Origin: Aquifex sp964425585 | Lineage (GTDB): Bacteria; Aquificota; Aquificia; Aquificales; Aquificaceae | DNA length: 5,906 nucleotides | Assembly: GCA_964425585.1 (NCBI GenBank) | Contig: CAYRMG010000061.1 | Span: 1 to 5,906 of the forward strand | Direction of reading: 5' to 3' | Shown: positions 5,740-5,906 of the stretch, piece by piece | Numbering within the stretch: the first letter of the stretch is position 1 | Layout of the letters: the number at the start of each line of letters is the position of its first letter | Notes under the pieces: generated by a model | Database searches by the model: none | What the model was told of the DNA's origin: nothing | The model's input: only the letters and a program-made list of their open reading frames with translations | Made by a program: the position numbers and the translations under genes

Positions 5740-5746
5740 TATAATA
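5740..5746. promoter_or_regulatory. Shared -10 element between cytochrome gene and tRNA-Pro
   Basis: TATAAT at 5740-5745 on the plus strand lies 16 nt before the tRNA-Pro gene. The opposite strand reads TATTAT at 5746-5741, 25 nt before the cytochrome ATG. Both could serve as -10 boxes, in opposite directions. Convincing -35 hexamers are not visible on either side, and the minus-strand one would have to lie inside the tRNA gene. Confidence 0.4.
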
Positions 5747-5761
5747 TCTTATATATCTTTT

Positions 5762-5834
5762 CGGGGCGTAGCGCAGGTGGTAGCGCGTCGGCTTTGGGAG
5801 CCGAAGGTCGCGGGTTCAAGTCCCGCCGCCCCGA
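5762..5834 (+). tRNA. tRNA-Pro (anticodon TGG)
   Basis: The cloverleaf is complete. The acceptor stem CGGGGCG/CGCCCCG joins 5762-5768 with 5827-5833, with discriminator A at 5834. The D stem is GCGC/GCGC. The anticodon stem TCGGC/GCCGA encloses loop TTTGGGA, with TGG at 5795-5797. The T stem is GCGGG/CCCGC with loop TTCAAGT. The C1-G72 pair, A73 and GG at positions 35-36 are the bacterial proline identity set. The next bases are TAT, so CCA is not encoded and must be added after transcription, unlike tRNA-Asp in this window. Confidence 0.97.
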
Positions 5835-5842
5835 TATACAGA

Positions 5843-5906
5843 CTACATTTCATCTTTCTTTGCCGAAAAACTGCCGAAATCGGAAATACTGTTAATTACT
5901 TGCCTT
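5843..5906 (-). CDS. Possible C-terminal end of a minus-strand gene (partial)
   Basis: The minus strand is open from the window edge to a TAG at 5845-5843, giving 20 residues that end SDFGSFSAKKDEM. The charged, lysine-rich tail and the position just past the tRNA-Pro 3' end fit a convergent gene end, but 20 codons can be open by chance. No family can be assigned from this fragment. Confidence 0.25.
   Translation of the reverse strand, partial: RQVINSISDFGSFSAKKDEM

Noticed and set aside
1426..5826. Near-identical 20-odd-nt stretches in the two tRNA genes as a repeat or attachment core
   Set aside because: They are the variable/T-arm regions, which are alike in most tRNAs. No integrase or duplicated tRNA fragment is present.

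Overview
The window looks like chromosomal DNA of a hyperthermophilic bacterium of the Aquificales (Aquifex-like). The proteins are rich in Lys, Glu, Ile and Val, and AGG/AGA and ATA codons are common. The tRNA stems are almost entirely G:C in a moderately AT-rich background. Genes of unrelated pathways (purine, lysine/threonine, thiamin, aromatic, flagellar, cytochrome) lie in tiny clusters with almost no spacing, the scattered-operon style known from Aquifex. This assignment is inference from composition and protein style, without a database search. There are no insertion sequences, CRISPR arrays, phage genes or recent-transfer signatures.

Layout. The minus strand from 3141 down to 10 carries asd, a small unnamed gene, fliQ and purB. 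asd and the small gene overlap in TAATG and fliQ follows 10 nt later. A plus-strand tRNA-Asp gene (1381-1458) is wedged between fliQ and purB, and its CCA end touches the fliQ stop codon. A 91-bp divergent spacer separates asd from the plus-strand pair thiS-thiG (3233-4276). thiG converges on aroK with a 33-nt tail-to-tail overlap. aroK (minus) is joined by an ATGA overlap to an upstream gene for an exported dihaem c-type cytochrome (5715-4747). That gene diverges over only 46 bp from a plus-strand tRNA-Pro(TGG) gene (5762-5834). The last 72 bp hold at most the final 20 codons of a minus-strand gene.

Function. PurB acts in purine synthesis and Asd in the aspartate-family amino acids. ThiS and ThiG make the thiazole ring of thiamin, and AroK acts in the shikimate pathway. 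FliQ belongs to the flagellar export gate, and the cytochrome is probably periplasmic. Most are ordinary housekeeping genes.

Two genes stand out. The 126-aa protein between asd and fliQ reads as a shrunken domain I of a GlmM-type phosphohexomutase in which the catalytic TASHNP motif has become TPLNER. The cytochrome joins two CxxCH haem sites to an N-terminal alpha/beta region that I cannot assign to a haem-protein family. The regulatory layout also shows a pattern: purB, asd and thiS lack Shine-Dalgarno sequences and have a -10-like box only 10-14 nt before the ATG, suggesting leaderless or near-leaderless mRNAs.
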